A DNA stretch of 64,000 nucleotides from Microcebus murinus (lineage: Eukaryota; Chordata; Mammalia; Primates; Cheirogaleidae), in the NCBI RefSeq assembly GCF_040939455.1, contig NC_134120.1, forward strand, positions 58,688,501 to 58,752,500, given 5' to 3'. Below, in pieces: positions 24,830-36,741 of this stretch (positions within the stretch are counted from its first letter, which is position 1; each line of letters starts with the position of its first letter). The position numbers were made by a program, and so were the translations under genes. A model generated the notes under the pieces. The model saw nothing but the letters and a program-made list of their open reading frames with translations, had not been told where the DNA came from and searched no databases.

Positions 24830-25262
24830 AGCCGTCCCTGTTAGAAGGGGCATGCACTCTCTGCCTTACCCCTTGTGGGCTGATGGTCCCAGTCCCAATG
24901 CTCACGAAGCCCTAATTCCCCAATGTGACTGTATTTGGGCACTGGGCCTTTAAGGCAATAATTAAGGTAAAGAGGTCCCAGGGTAGGTTCTAATCCAAGG
25001 GGTCTGGTGTCCTTGTAACAAGAGGAAAAGACGGCAGATCTCTCTCTCCTCTCTCCCTCTCCCCTCCCCCCTCTCCTGTGTACACATAGTGGAGAGGCCA
25101 TGTGAGGATACTGCAAGGTGGCCATCTGCAAGCCAGGAAGCGAGCCCTCACCAGAAACTAACCCTGCTGGCACCTTTATCCTGCACTTCCAGCCTCTAGA
25201 ATTGTGAGAAAGTAAATGTCTGTTTTTTAAGCCATCCGGCCTGCAGTATTTTGGTATGTGAG
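24830..25262 (+). mobile_element. MLT1-like MaLR LTR
   Basis: AATGTGACTGTATTTGGGCA, GGGCCTTTAAGGCAATAATT, GGTCTGGTGTCCTTGTAAC, AGCCAGGAAGCGAGCCCTCA and CCAGCCTCTAGAATTGTGAG follow the order of an MLT1 LTR. A CT-rich stretch at 25038-25075 is internal. Confidence 0.8.
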
Positions 25263-25289
25263 AAAGCCAACTAACATGCAGCTCACTCT

Positions 25290-25600
25290 GCGGACATCAG
25301 AGGCATTGGAGAATCCCTCTCCTTGCCAACCTCCCACTTCCAGTCATCTGACCTCTTCCCCAAGCCCAAACCCTCCCCAACCCTACTACATGCACTCTAG
25401 CTTGGACCCCATGATCACTTGCTTGGACTGTTGCCTTCTAACTGGAACTTCCATCTTATTTCCATCTCATGCCTGTACCTCCTTAAAACCCAGCCATGGT
25501 GCTTGAATGATGCTCCATCTAAAAATTAAAGCATGACCATACCACTCTCGTCTTAAAGTTCTTGTTGTGACAGTGGCCTCCAGATTCTTGTGCTGTTGCT
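25290..25600 (+). mobile_element. L2 relic
   Basis: TTGGACTGTTGCCTTCTAAC and AGCATGACCATACCACTCTC correspond to the coding part of L2 upstream of its 3' end (..DYCNSLLTGLP.. region). Diverged. Confidence 0.6.
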
Positions 25601-27329
25601 CTAGAATCATATGGGGTGCTGCGTCCTGTGCAGGAGAGAAAGCTTTGTCATCAGGATTGACCTGATGGGGGAGTCAGAGCTCATCAAGAAACTATGGAGT
25701 AACGCAGACTGTTAACAGTGCTATATGAAAGGCACAAATAGAATTCACAAGAACACAAGGAGTTAGACATTTATTCCCACTGGAGGACTCTGGCAAAGTT
25801 CCCTAGGGGACTATCCTCAGACTAGTGGGCACAGAGTAAGGAAGGGCACTGGAGGGAGTGTGCCTTCCCTGAATGTGAGTCATCTGTCCCCAAATGCCAG
25901 GCTTTCAGTGCACATTTCCAGAATAAATAAATGAATGGAGTCAGTGAGCAAAAATAAATGGCTATTAGACACAATGGCAGCAGAAGCAAGCATCTGAGGA
26001 TATCATTAATGGTCAATAAGTCATGCTTATGATTCAAAAAATTTCTGGCTAAATCCATTCTAAACCTTAACGAAACCAAGGACCTGTCTGTGCATAACTC
26101 AAACCTACGCAAAATCTGATAAACAATGTCAGCCCAAAATTCAACAGTACGTGTTTTAATATTGATATTGTTGGATGGTGGACACAATACACTCTCCCTG
26201 CCAAGTGTGAGTCATTTGATTCAGTTTCATTTCAGATACGATGCTGATATATAAGCTCTATGAGGCTATGAGATGGTCTTTAAAGAGTACAGTCATTCAA
26301 AATGTATTATGAGAAGTTGACTCTTTAGAGCTTACCATTCCATTCTTTAGAATTTATCTCGACTTCCTTCACAGATTCAGAGTTTATTAATTTTTTATTA
26401 CATATCAAGCATTTTCTGCTTCACATGTCCTTTTGTTGTTTTTGAAATTATGTTCAACTGTACAATCACACTATCACATACTGTCACAATTCTAGACCTT
26501 ATTTGTCTTATCCTTCTTTGTTGTTTCTTAAGAGCACAATTCTCCCCCTTTTGAGTTATTTTAATCTGATGCATGTTTAAAAGTTTGGCTAGAGTAATTT
26601 CCAATTAATTTATTTCCAGAAAAATATGTGGGTAGGGGAATATTTTGAGCACCATACATATCCTGAAGAGTTCCCTTACCCTCACATAACAACAAAGGTT
26701 TAACTATGTGCGAAATTCTAAAATTATAATTCTGTATCCTCAGACCTCTGGAAACATCTGCTCCACCACATTCTAGAAGTTAGCACTGCAGAGGAGACTC
26801 TGTTGCTGGTCAGTCCTCTTCCCTTTTGAGGTAACCTGCGTATTTATTTTTTGTTCTTTGTTTCTCCCTCCATATTCCCCTTTGCTTTAGAATTCAGATA
26901 TTCTACCACAATACAGCAGCTATGTTTATGTTGCTTTAATTATTCCTTCTTGCAGTGGGTGAGTATGGTCAAACTCAGTATTTATTGTTCTCTAGATCTT
27001 AAGTTGTATTTATTTATAAGCGGGCATCTTTCTAAAGTCACAGCTAGCTCCTTTCCTGAGCACAGCAGAGCACAGGCCTGAACAATTGTTCCTACTTGTA
27101 TGCCACAGAGCTGGACTCAGAAGCCCCACATCATCTTCTTATTATTTTGCCTTCAAATTTAAAAGGCAACAAGTAGCATCAAGAATTCACGACATTTTTC
27201 TTTCATTCCATAGCAGAGTGCATAGAAAAGTGTTTTCTGTTTGTTCATTCGAGCAGGCACATTCAATACTTGCTAAAGCTAAGCTGTGAGAAATACTACT
27301 AGTTGGACAAGCAGCTAATTCTTGCCCGC
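25601..27329. other. Single-copy intron, nothing recognised
   Basis: AT-rich, with short ORFs only. It lies immediately downstream (in GNAL direction) of the CpG island. Confidence 0.4.
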
Positions 27330-27796
27330 TCTCTTGCACGCAGTCGGCACAGGGCGCAGCCGCGGCACGCCACTGTGGCGTCGCCGCTTCCGAAGAGGAG
27401 CCCGGGGTTGCACCCCTGTGCAACAGGATACCAGTGCCCTGTCCCCAGCGGCTGGCGTGACTTCGCACGGGCACCAGCCCACCCCTGCAGACAGCTCGGC
27501 TGTCACAGCGACACTGGGATAAAAGCTTTGTGGCCAAGCTAAAGGGCCTCATGACCTCCTTTCATCTGTGTTCTTAAAGCCGACTGCGGCCGGGCTGCGG
27601 CGGCGGCAGGAAACGGGGCTCGGGCGGCCCAGCGCGGGCCTCCCGGGGCGCGCCACCCGCGGCGGCGCCAGGCGGGCACGGGCGGGCCGTGCGCCCTCGG
27701 CCGAGTCGCCGCGCCAGGCCAGGCCGTCCCGCCCGGCTCCACGACCCGGCTCGGCGCCGGCGCCGCGTGCGTCCCGCCCGCCGCCGCCCCACCTAC

Positions 27797-28070
27797 CCAG
27801 CAGCAGCAGCCGGTGCGTCCGCCGCAGGTCGCGCTCCTGCTCGCGCAGCGCGCGGTCGATGCCGCGGCTGACCCTCCTCGCGTCCCGCGCGGCCTCGCGC
27901 TCCTCGGCGCGCGCCGGGCTCCCGCCGCCCCAGCGGAGCGCGGGCCGGGCCGGGGCCGGGGCCGGGGCCGGGGCGGGCGGCGCGTCCTGCTCGGGCGGCT
28001 CCGAGGCGGCGCAGGGCGCGTCCCCCGGGCCGCCGAAGAGCAGCGGCCGCAGGCTGTAGCACAGACCCAT
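27797..28070 (-). CDS. GNAL: GNAL first coding exon, long (XLalpha-olf) isoform
   Basis: GNAL encodes G alpha olf, the stimulatory G-protein alpha subunit that couples odorant, dopamine D1 and adenosine A2A receptors to adenylyl cyclase at the plasma membrane. The exon starts MGLCYSLRPLLFGGPGD and ends THRLLLLG, the G1-box lead-in shared with GNAS. It has 91 codons plus one base of the split Gly codon. The splice donor is GTAGGT (complement of 27791-27796), the same phase as GNAS/GNAL. The middle has a Pro-Ala run, then the basic, Arg-rich helix (SRGIDRALREQERDLRRTHR) that precedes the GTPase core. Compared with my recollection of the human exon it is shorter by roughly 25-30 residues between the Pro-Ala run and the EEREAA segment, and richer in Arg. 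Later exons, including the exon 1 of the short isoform, are not visible in the 27.8 kb downstream, so this entry is a partial gene. Kozak context is modest (C at -3, G at +4). Confidence 0.95.
27943..27976 (+). repeat. GGGGCC-type hexanucleotide run in the GNAL exon
   Basis: The plus strand reads about four GGGGCC units with shorter GGGCC units at the left edge. On the coding (minus) strand this is GGCCCC and encodes the Pro-Ala run of the XL domain. The G-rich strand is the template strand of GNAL. Confidence 0.9.
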
Positions 28071-28287
28071 GAGGGCGCGCGCTCAGGCCGGCGCCCCGCG
28101 GAGCGGCGGGAGGGCCGCGGGCCGCACGCCGAGGGCCCGCCCCCCTCCGCCCCCGAGGGCCATGGTGCACGTCCGCGGGGCGCAGGGGCGGCGGCCCGGG
28201 CGGCTGGAGATCACCTGGGAACGCCGAGAACCGGCCGAGCCCCCCGTCTCCGCGAGCCCGGCCCGGGTTACCCGAATGCTGCCGTTC

Positions 28288-28374
28288 GCTGCCGTAAATA
28301 CTGCCGCCCTAGCAGGTCCCCGCTACCGTAACCGCCGCCGCGCATGCGACTCTCTGCTACCGTAAATACCGCCG
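28288..28374. promoter_or_regulatory. Three spaced ACCGTAA(ATAC)-type boxes and an NRF1-like site
   Basis: GCTGCCGTAAATACTGCCG (28288), CGCTACCGTAACCGCCG (28321) and GCTACCGTAAATACCGCCG (28356) are spaced 33-35 bp apart in the GNAL CpG island. Two contain GTAAATA, a forkhead-type core. Between them lies GCGCATGCG (28340-28348), matching the core of the NRF1 palindrome. Binding is inferred from motif only. Confidence 0.5.
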
Positions 28375-28465
28375 TGCGAGCCCGGCGCGCAACTGCACAC
28401 AGCGCTGCGGTGGCGGGGCTGTCGCTACCCGGAGCTGCTGCGGGAGCAGTCAGGGAACCGCTGCG

Positions 28466-28762
<297 letters not shown>

Positions 28763-29690
28763 AGAGAGACAGCGACAAAAGAAAACCACGGTGGCCTTGA
28801 TCCTGCACAGCGATAAATAAGAATGGAAAGCGGGTGCAGACATAGAGATGCTGGCTTTATAGCCGTCGATTCCATAAAGTGTTACTTGTGGAGATCTCTG
28901 CACCTCGCTACCGCTTTTCTGCTCACCAGCATCTTACACACGCACACACGTCCACACTCTCTTGATCCCTGCTTTAATACTGTTACACCTTTGACCTCGA
29001 CAAAGTCTCTGATTCTGGATGTCCATGACACCATTTTTAGCAATCGTGACACTTAAAAATTTTAAATGAGCACATATAATTGTCATATACTATTTACATT
29101 TGCTAAAATAGAATATGAAATTGCACATTTTATTGTATTTCTTAATCCACAATATAGTGCAGAGAGGAGCAGAGGCACTTTCAGATTGGGTGTTCTCCAG
29201 GTCTCTGCAGATGAGACGCCCCCAGAGGCCCCACCTTCTCTGTTATTTCCCACATACTACACTTCATCTTATGGAGCTTTTGCAACAGGTGAATATTTCA
29301 ATATAACTTGTAAGAAACCTGCTATGTTAATTTCTAGGAAAATGATATGGGATATTATTACTGATAGTTAAATATACCTAATATAAATCCCATCATACCC
29401 CAGTTTCGTCCATTTAATGCCTCGCAGCATGCAGCACAGTGTATGCTGTGCTAGTTGGCGCTGGGTGTAAATATTTCATTTGATTAAAATTTTAAATATG
29501 AAGTTGGGGATCCAGAGCTCACATTTCTTTGGGAGCCCTGTTAATAGCACATGTATATACAATGTAATACTTTTGATCTAACATTGTCTCAAAACATTCA
29601 CCAAAATTATGGCATACTTTCAGATCTTTGAGCAGTACAAGAAAGGAGGAAGGACTATAGAAAGTCTAACTTGGGAAAACATAAAAAGTT
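28763..29690. other. 5' flank of GNAL, nothing recognised
   Basis: AT-rich sequence; no gene or clear repeat. Confidence 0.4.
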
Positions 29691-29699
29691 ACTAAATAT

Positions 29700-30060
29700 C
29701 ACTGTCATTTTCACTATTCAGCCATTCATTTGTCCATTCAATCATTCACTTAATTAATATTTATTAGGTATCTACAGTGTGCTAGGCTTTCTTGCTGGTG
29801 AGGCAAAAGACATGAGTCCTTGCGAAATTTATACATTAGTGAGGTAGTATTTCAATCATATAAACACAAGTAAATATATTTATTATACATTGCAAATTAT
29901 TCAAGTGCCATGAAGGGAAACAGCAGGGTTTTCTGAGGATTAAGAAGGGACTTTCCCATTCACATTGGGGTGGAGGGAAGAGTAGTATGGGAGACAGGTA
30001 AGGTCTTTGGGGAAAAAAAGGAATATATGAACTGAGACCTGAGGGACTGATAGCAATTGC
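29700..30060 (-). mobile_element. L2 3' end, antisense
   Basis: ATTCAGCCATTCATTTGTCC, TTAATATTTATTAGGTATCT, ACAGTGTGCTAGGCTTTCTT and AGTGCCATGAAGGGAAACAG follow the order of a reversed L2 3' tail. Confidence 0.7.
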
Positions 30061-30191
30061 TCTTCTGTTATAACTCACTAGCTAAACTTTATCAGCTAGT
30101 ATCAAGTGAGAAGGTTAACATTTTATTTATATGTTAAAGCAAGCTGAAAATGAAAATAAATGTAGTATGTATTTTTTAAACTTAAGTACAT

Positions 30192-30671
30192 TGTTAGAGA
30201 CTAAGACCCTCAACACCCCAACGACTTGTCCTACACACGGGCCTCGCCCTGGAAAATTCCCAGGAGGAAAATAAGCACCCAACCCTCCAGCTATAGCTCC
30301 GAGAAGAATGCATTTCAAGACGTGCTTGCTCCAGGGTGTGCTACCTGCAATTGTTTGCTCCAGGGTATGCTACCTGCAATTGTTCCGGACCCCCGCCCAG
30401 TTGAGGTTGAGTGATCAGTTACAAACAGCTTCGAAGCCGATAAGATGCTAATTGGGGCTGATTGACCCAAACCTGAGCCTCATCATCCCCCCACTCTATT
30501 TTTCTGTTCATACTTCCTTGTTTCTGTATGATTATAAAACCAGCAGAAAATCTAAGTAAAGCAGACCTTGACAACCCTTTGCTTGGTCTAGTTCCTTTCT
30601 CTCGCCCATCTCTTTCAGGCAAGGTCCCCCTTGACCCCCGCGAGTAACAGAAGGTCCCGTGGGTTGGGACA
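30192..30671 (+). mobile_element. Solo endogenous retrovirus LTR, class II type
   Basis: A 480-bp unit begins TGTTAGAGAC and ends GGGTTGGGACA. It is flanked by a 6-bp duplication, GTACAT (30186-30191) and GTACGT (30672-30677, one mismatch), the duplication length typical of betaretrovirus-like (ERVK) insertions. TATAAAA is at 30533, AGTAAAG about 20 bp later may serve as poly(A) signal, and the 3' part (CTCTCGCCCATCTCTTTCAG) looks like a class II U5. A 28-bp tandem duplication (TTGCTCCAGGGT.TGCTACCTGC) lies at about 30329-30386. No internal genes remain. Confidence 0.85.
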
Positions 30672-31623
30672 GTACGTAAATCAAAATGTGGCCCCTTGTT
30701 GAAAAATTAAGAATTTCAAGACAGTGATAGCAGAGCTTTAAATCAAGTGTGGGGCCCTGTGTGAATTTGCAAGTCACATGAGCATGAAGTCGGCTCTATT
30801 TTCTGACTTGAAATGTTAGAGAATAGAATTTGGAGCTGGGAGAAAAGCCAGACAGTCAGCAGTGAAATGATAGAAGGGAGGGAACTTCATAGGTGTCGGC
30901 CCCACAAATCAATCTGTATATAAATCTATTCAAGTCTTTGGCAGATCACTAAACAACAGTAGATGAGGGAGACCCTGATGGCCTGACAAGACACCATAAA
31001 AGCTAAAAGAACAAAGATTTCAGAGGTGCTTCTCACTTTAGGGAAAACAGAGTTTGGAGTTCGAGTCCAGTCAAGTGAACTGGTTTATAGAACAGAACAA
31101 CAACAAAAAAAAATCCCAAAAATGACTCATTAGAGAAATATAACAGAATTCAAAGTCTCTACAACATACCATTCATAATGTCCATGTCCAATAAAAAAAT
31201 CACTAGATATGCATAGAGGCAGGAAAATATGGCCCAAAGTTAAGGGGAAACTGATGTAAATTGATGCCTAGATGACCCAGATGTAACAATTAGCAGACAG
31301 GGATTTTAAAGCAGCTATTAAAAACATGTTCAAAGATTTAAAAGTAGATGTACATATAATGAATGAACAGATAGAGAATCTCAGCAGAGAAATTAAAGCT
31401 GTAAAAAGAAACAAATGGAAATACATTCACTGGATGTGCCTAACAGCTGGTTTAAGATAGAAGAACAAATTGATGAACTAGAAAATAGATCAATAGAAAT
31501 GATCCTATTTGAAGAAAAGAGAGAAAAAACAATTGAAGAAAATGAATAAATCCTCAGACACCTGTTGGTCAATGTTATTTGGTCTAATATGAATGTACTT
31601 AGAGTCTTAGAAAGAGACTAGAG

Positions 31624-31905
31624 AGGCTGGGTGTGGTGGCTCACGCCTGTAATCCTAGCACTTTGGGAGGCCAAGGCAGGAGGATTGCTCAAGGTCAGGA
31701 GTTTGACACCAGCCTGAGCAAGAGTGAGACTCCATCTCTACTAAAAATAGAAAAATTAGCCCACTGAGGTGGTGGTTACCTGCAGCCCCAGCTACTTGGG
31801 AGGCTGAAGCAGGAGGATTGCTTGAGCCCAGGAGTTTGAGGTTGCTGTGAGCTAGGCTGATGCCATAGTACTCTAGCCTAGGCTGAATGAGACCCTGTCT
31901 CAAAA
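31624..31905 (+). mobile_element. Strepsirrhine-type Alu SINE
   Basis: GGCTGGGTGTGGTGGCTCAC, AGCCTGAGCAAGAGTGAGAC, then GCTGTGAGCTAGGCTGATGC. The tail is GA-rich. Inserted in the ancient L1. Confidence 0.93.
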
Positions 31906-32598
31906 AAGAGAGAGAGGAGAGAGAAAATGAGACAGAAACAATATTGGAAGGAATAGTGGCCTCAAATTTTTGAAATACAAAGACAACTTATAAATCCAAG
32001 AAACCCAATGAAGCACAGTCAGGATAAATACTCAGAAAATCACACTTAGGCACATATAGTAAAACTGCTGAACTCCAAATATGATAGGAAAGTTTTGAAA
32101 ATAGTCAAAGAAAAAAGAGACATTATGTATGGGAAAAAACATATAGTTAATGTTGGCTTTTTATCAGAAACAATGAAGGTCAAAAGGCAACAGAATGGTA
32201 CAGTTGAACTACTGAAAAGCAAATGGCTATCAAACCAGAATTTTATATCCTACAAAATTATATTTCAATAATAAAGGTGAAAAAAAAATTAAGATAAAAA
32301 AATCTGAGAGAATTTGCCATTAGCTGACCAACACTATGAAAAATGTTAAATGGAACTCTTTAGGCTGAAAGTGTATGACATAAGATGTTACCAGATCTAG
32401 GGGGAAATAAAGATCAGCAGAAATGGTAAATATGTGGGTAAACAAAGTCTATATCCTTTGTTTTAAAATTTTTAAAAAAACACAATCCTGTTTAAGAAAA
32501 AATAATAGTAGTATATCATGGGTTTATCATGGGTTTATGATGTATACAGATGAAATTGTGTGAAATATATGAAAATGTTACAAAAGATAGGGGTGGAG

Positions 32599-33207
32599 TG
32601 CCGGAGCCAGCCGGCGACTGCGGCACCTGGAGTTAGGGGCGAGGCTGAGAAATGAAGAGACAACACACAGATGGGGACGGGAGGACGGAGTCCTTGCTGA
32701 CTGCCGCGCCGCGTTCATTTCAGTTGCTATATTTATACAGATAAGAACAAAGGAGAAGCAAAATGCAATGGATACATGTCTTCGTTAAACCAGAAAACAA
32801 AACAGTTCTTGTTTTTTCTCAACCATGCGTCATTTGGATAGCCTTTTCCCTTGCTTAAGCAGTTTTCTAGTCTACAACTTAACTTTCTTCTGATATCAAT
32901 AAAGCTACAAATACTCAACTATGATCACTCAGTGCAAGGAAAAGAGCACCCGAGCGTGACTGACAGTCCTGGGAAAGGAGTGTGCAGGGCTTCGGGGGGC
33001 TATAAGCTACGAGGGCTGTGTGCACAGGATGACTTCAGTGACCTTCCATAACTGCTACTGCTGTCTCCAGCACCCCCCGTGAGCTGGGAGAAAGGCCAAG
33101 AATGTCAGAGCTCTGAGTCAAGGCGCCAGGTGCTGTGTCTCAAAGACCCCAGTTTTCCAGGCAGCAACCGCACTTTAACTCTCCCGTGTCCAGGACAGCT
33201 CCCGACA
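32599..33207 (-). mobile_element. Solo endogenous retrovirus LTR, class II type, antisense
   Basis: On the plus strand the unit begins TGCCGGAGCC and ends CTCCCGACA. It is flanked by a perfect 6-bp duplication, GTGGAG, at 32593-32598 and 33208-33213. Read on the minus strand it starts TGTCGGGAGC and ends GGCTCCGGCA, with TATAAATA at 32737-32730 upstream of a CpG-rich R/U5 portion. The 609-bp length and 6-bp duplication fit a betaretrovirus-like LTR. It carries no genes. It differs in sequence from the LTR at 30192, so it is another family. Confidence 0.85.
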
Positions 33208-33309
33208 GTGGAGTACAGGAACTATATTCTCACAAAATCCCAATATTTTATGTCAAATGGTATAATATTAACTCTAAGTAGATTATGATAAGTTACCAAT
33301 AGGACTTTC

Positions 33310-33505
33310 TGTGGCGATGGAAATATTCTATGTCTACTTTGTGATATATAAGGCAGCCACTAGCCACACACACTCATTGAACACTTGAAATGTGTACTGT
33401 GATGAAAGAACAAAATTTTAATTTCATTTAATTTTGATTAGCTTAAATTTTAAATTTAAATAACCATGTGTGGCTAATAGCTATCACTTCATACAATGCA
33501 GCCCT
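33310..33505. mobile_element. hAT-Charlie (MER-type) non-autonomous fragment
   Basis: AGGCAGCCACTAGCCACACA, TGAACACTTGAAATGTGTAC, TTTAAATTTAAATAACC and CATGTGTGGCTAATAGC resemble a widespread mammalian MER-type hAT repeat. Family not fixed. Confidence 0.6.
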
Positions 33506-33837
33506 GGAGTAACCACTAAAAAAATAATGTAGTTTATTTTTCAAAAGCCAATAGAAAAATAAAACTGAAATCTCAAAAAATTCAGTTAAACCCAAAGAAA
33601 GAAGGAACAGAGAGAAACAAACAAATGAACTAAGTAGGAAACAAATAGCAAAACAGCAGATTTAAATCCAACCATAATTAAATATAAATGGACTAGACCC
33701 CCCAAATAAAAGGCAGAGAATATCAGAGTGGATAAAAATGAAAAGAGCCAACCCTTTGCTGTTAATAAAGCACACACTTTAAATACAGACACAAATAGGT
33801 TGACAGTAAAGAGAAGGAAAAATATATACCGTGGTGT

Positions 33838-34197
33838 TAAAGACTGAATGTACCCCCTCCAGTTCATGTGCTGAAGCCCTGACCCTCAATGTGATAGTAT
33901 TTGGAGATGGCACCTTTGGGAGGTGATGAGAGTTGGGTGAGGGCACGAATGCGGGGTCCTTGTGATGGGATAAGTGCCCTTACGGGAAGAGACACCAGAG
34001 GGCGTTCTCTCACACTCTGCCCTATGAGCACAGAGTGAGAAGGTGGCCTTCTATAAGCCAGGAAGACAGCCCTCACCAGAACCAAACCATGCACTCTGAT
34101 CTTGGACTTCCAGCTTCCAGAACTGAGAGAAAATAAATTCTGTTGTTTAAGTCACCTAGTCTATATTTTTTCATGGCAGCATAAGCAGACCAAGATA
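33838..34197 (+). mobile_element. MLT1/MST-like MaLR LTR
   Basis: CTTTGGGAGGTGATGAGAGT, GGGATAAGTGCCCTTACGGG, AAGCCAGGAAGACAGCCCTC, TTCTGTTGTTTAAGTCACCT: the ordered landmarks of an MLT1 LTR, ending at about 34197 (AGACCAAGATACA). Confidence 0.85.
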
Positions 34198-34199
34198 CA

Positions 34200-34640
34200 C
34201 AGTGTGTTGGTTTCCTAGGACTGCAGAAACAAATTACCACAAACTGGGAAGTTTAACACAACATAAATTCATTATCTACCGTTCTGGAGACCAGAAGTTG
34301 AAGTCAAGATGTGGGCAAGGCCACACTCTCTCTGAAAGTGGTAGGGGAGAATCCTTTCTTGCCTCTTCCGATTTCTGGAGGCTCCTGGCATTCCTTGGCT
34401 TGTGGCCGCATCACGCTAGCCTCTGCTTTGCTTTCACGTGACCTTTCTTTTGTCTCTGTGCGTCCTCTTCTGTGTCTTATGAGCTCATGCCCACTAGATT
34501 TAGGGATTGCCCTACTTCAGTACGATCTTATTTTGATCCTTACTTTAATTACAATCTGCAAAGACAATTTACAAATAAGGTCACATTCTGAGTCTCTGGG
34601 TAGACGTGAATTTTGGGAGGACACTATTTAATACACTTCA
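34200..34640 (-). mobile_element. Second MaLR-like LTR, opposite orientation
   Basis: GTGTGTTGGTTTCCTAGGAC, CAGAAACAAATTACCACAAA, TCTGGAGACCAGAAGTTGAA, AATAAGGTCACATTCTGAGT: a reverse-complemented LTR of the MLT1 class. It abuts the preceding LTR end to end in a tail-to-tail arrangement. Confidence 0.75.
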
Positions 34641-36480
34641 CATGGAACTATTAATCACAAGAAACATGAAGTGTCTATATTATTATCAAGTAAATTAGCC
34701 TTTGAGATAAGGAGGTTTATTGGAAATAGAGAAGACTATTTCATTGTGCTGCAAGGGTTAGTACATTAGAAAGACATAACAAATACAAATATATAATATA
34801 CACAGGCTTCAGAATATACTATCTGACAGAACGTAAGGGAGAAGTAAATAAATCCACAATCCTAGTTGGATCTTTTAACATACTTGTCTCATTAACAGAA
34901 AACCAGAAAATCTGAACTATAGGTCACATGTAACCAGTTGATATTTATTGAACTCTACACCTAACAAAGGCAAATGCTCTTACCAAGTTCATGTGGAATG
35001 TTTCCCAAGATAGACCAGATCTAGGGCCAAAAATAAGTCTCAAAAAATTATAAAATATTGCAAGTCTCATGAAAGAGTATGCTTTCTGGCCACAATGGAA
35101 TAAAATTAGAATAATGGTAAATAAAGTATGTAGAAAATTTCCAAATATTTTGAAATTAAACAATAAACTTCTGAATAACCCATGGTTCTAGGAAGAAACA
35201 ACAAGGGAAGGAGAAGTATTCGAAACTGAATAATAACAAAAATGCCTCATATCAAAATTTGTGAGGTGTAGCTAAAGCAGTTCTTAGGTGAACACTTATA
35301 GCTTTAATTGTTTACTTTTGAAAGGAAGAAAGGCTTAAAATCTTTGATCTTAGTTTCCACCATAAGAATCTAGAAAAAGATTAGAAATTAAACTCAAAAT
35401 AAGTAGAATAAAATAAGGAAATAGTGAAAAACAAAAATCAAAGAAATTAAAAACAAACTAAGAGGAAATGAGGAAAGCAAAATATTCCTCTTTGAAAAGT
35501 TTAATAAAATTAATGAATCTCCAGCAAGAAATAGTGAAAACACAAATTACCAATATCAGGTATAAAAGAGAGAATATTGTTACAAAGTCTACATATACCA
35601 AAATCATAATATGGGAATATTGTGAACAACTTTATGTCAACATATTTGACAACTTAGATGGAATGGATAAATTCCTTGAAAAACACAATTTATTAAATCT
35701 AACACAAGAAAAAACAGAAAATCTGAATAGTGGTGTATCTAGCAAGGAAATTGGAGTTGTTTAAAAAGTGTTCCCACAAAAAGAACTCCAGATATAGATG
35801 ATTTTATTGATGATTCTGTACAACATTTAAAGAAGAAACATTATTAATCTTACACAAACTCTTTCAGAATACAGAGGAAGAAAAAATGTCTTGTGACTTG
35901 AGCCCAGCACAACTTTAATACAAAAACTTGACATAAAATAGAAAAACAGGAAATTTAAGACCAATGTGGCTTATGAATATAGATGCAAAAAAACTTTTAA
36001 AAATACTAACAAATTAAATTAGTAATGTAGAAAAATAAAAATGTTATTACTGAGTGCATAATGCATAATGCAAGGTTAATATAATATTTGATAACCATTC
36101 AATACAATTCACTGTATTACTATGTTGAAGAAGAGATATGATATAATTACCTCAATAGATGCAGGAAAAAATTTTTTAAAAATTAATATTCATTTATGGA
36201 AAAAATGCCAACTCCTAGCAAACTAGGAAAAAATAAACTTCTGATATTGGAATCATTAAAATCCTGTAGCTAACATCATAATTAATGGTAAAACATGAAA
36301 ACTTCCTTCCTAATATTGGAAATAAGGCAAAGATGTCTGCTCTCAGACACCTTAAACATTTTCCATTTCACATTCCACTTGAGGTCCTGGCAATTGTAAT
36401 AAAGCAAGAAGAAAAGGAACTTTTAAGTGTGAAGACTGGAAATGAAAAAGTAAAGTTGTCTTTATTCTCAAATGACATCA

Positions 36481-36741
<261 letters not shown>

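Noticed and set aside
27568..28059. Plus-strand 163-codon ORF and other ORFs over 27.5-28.4 kb
   Set aside because: Shadows of the GNAL exon and CpG island on the opposite strand or in other frames.
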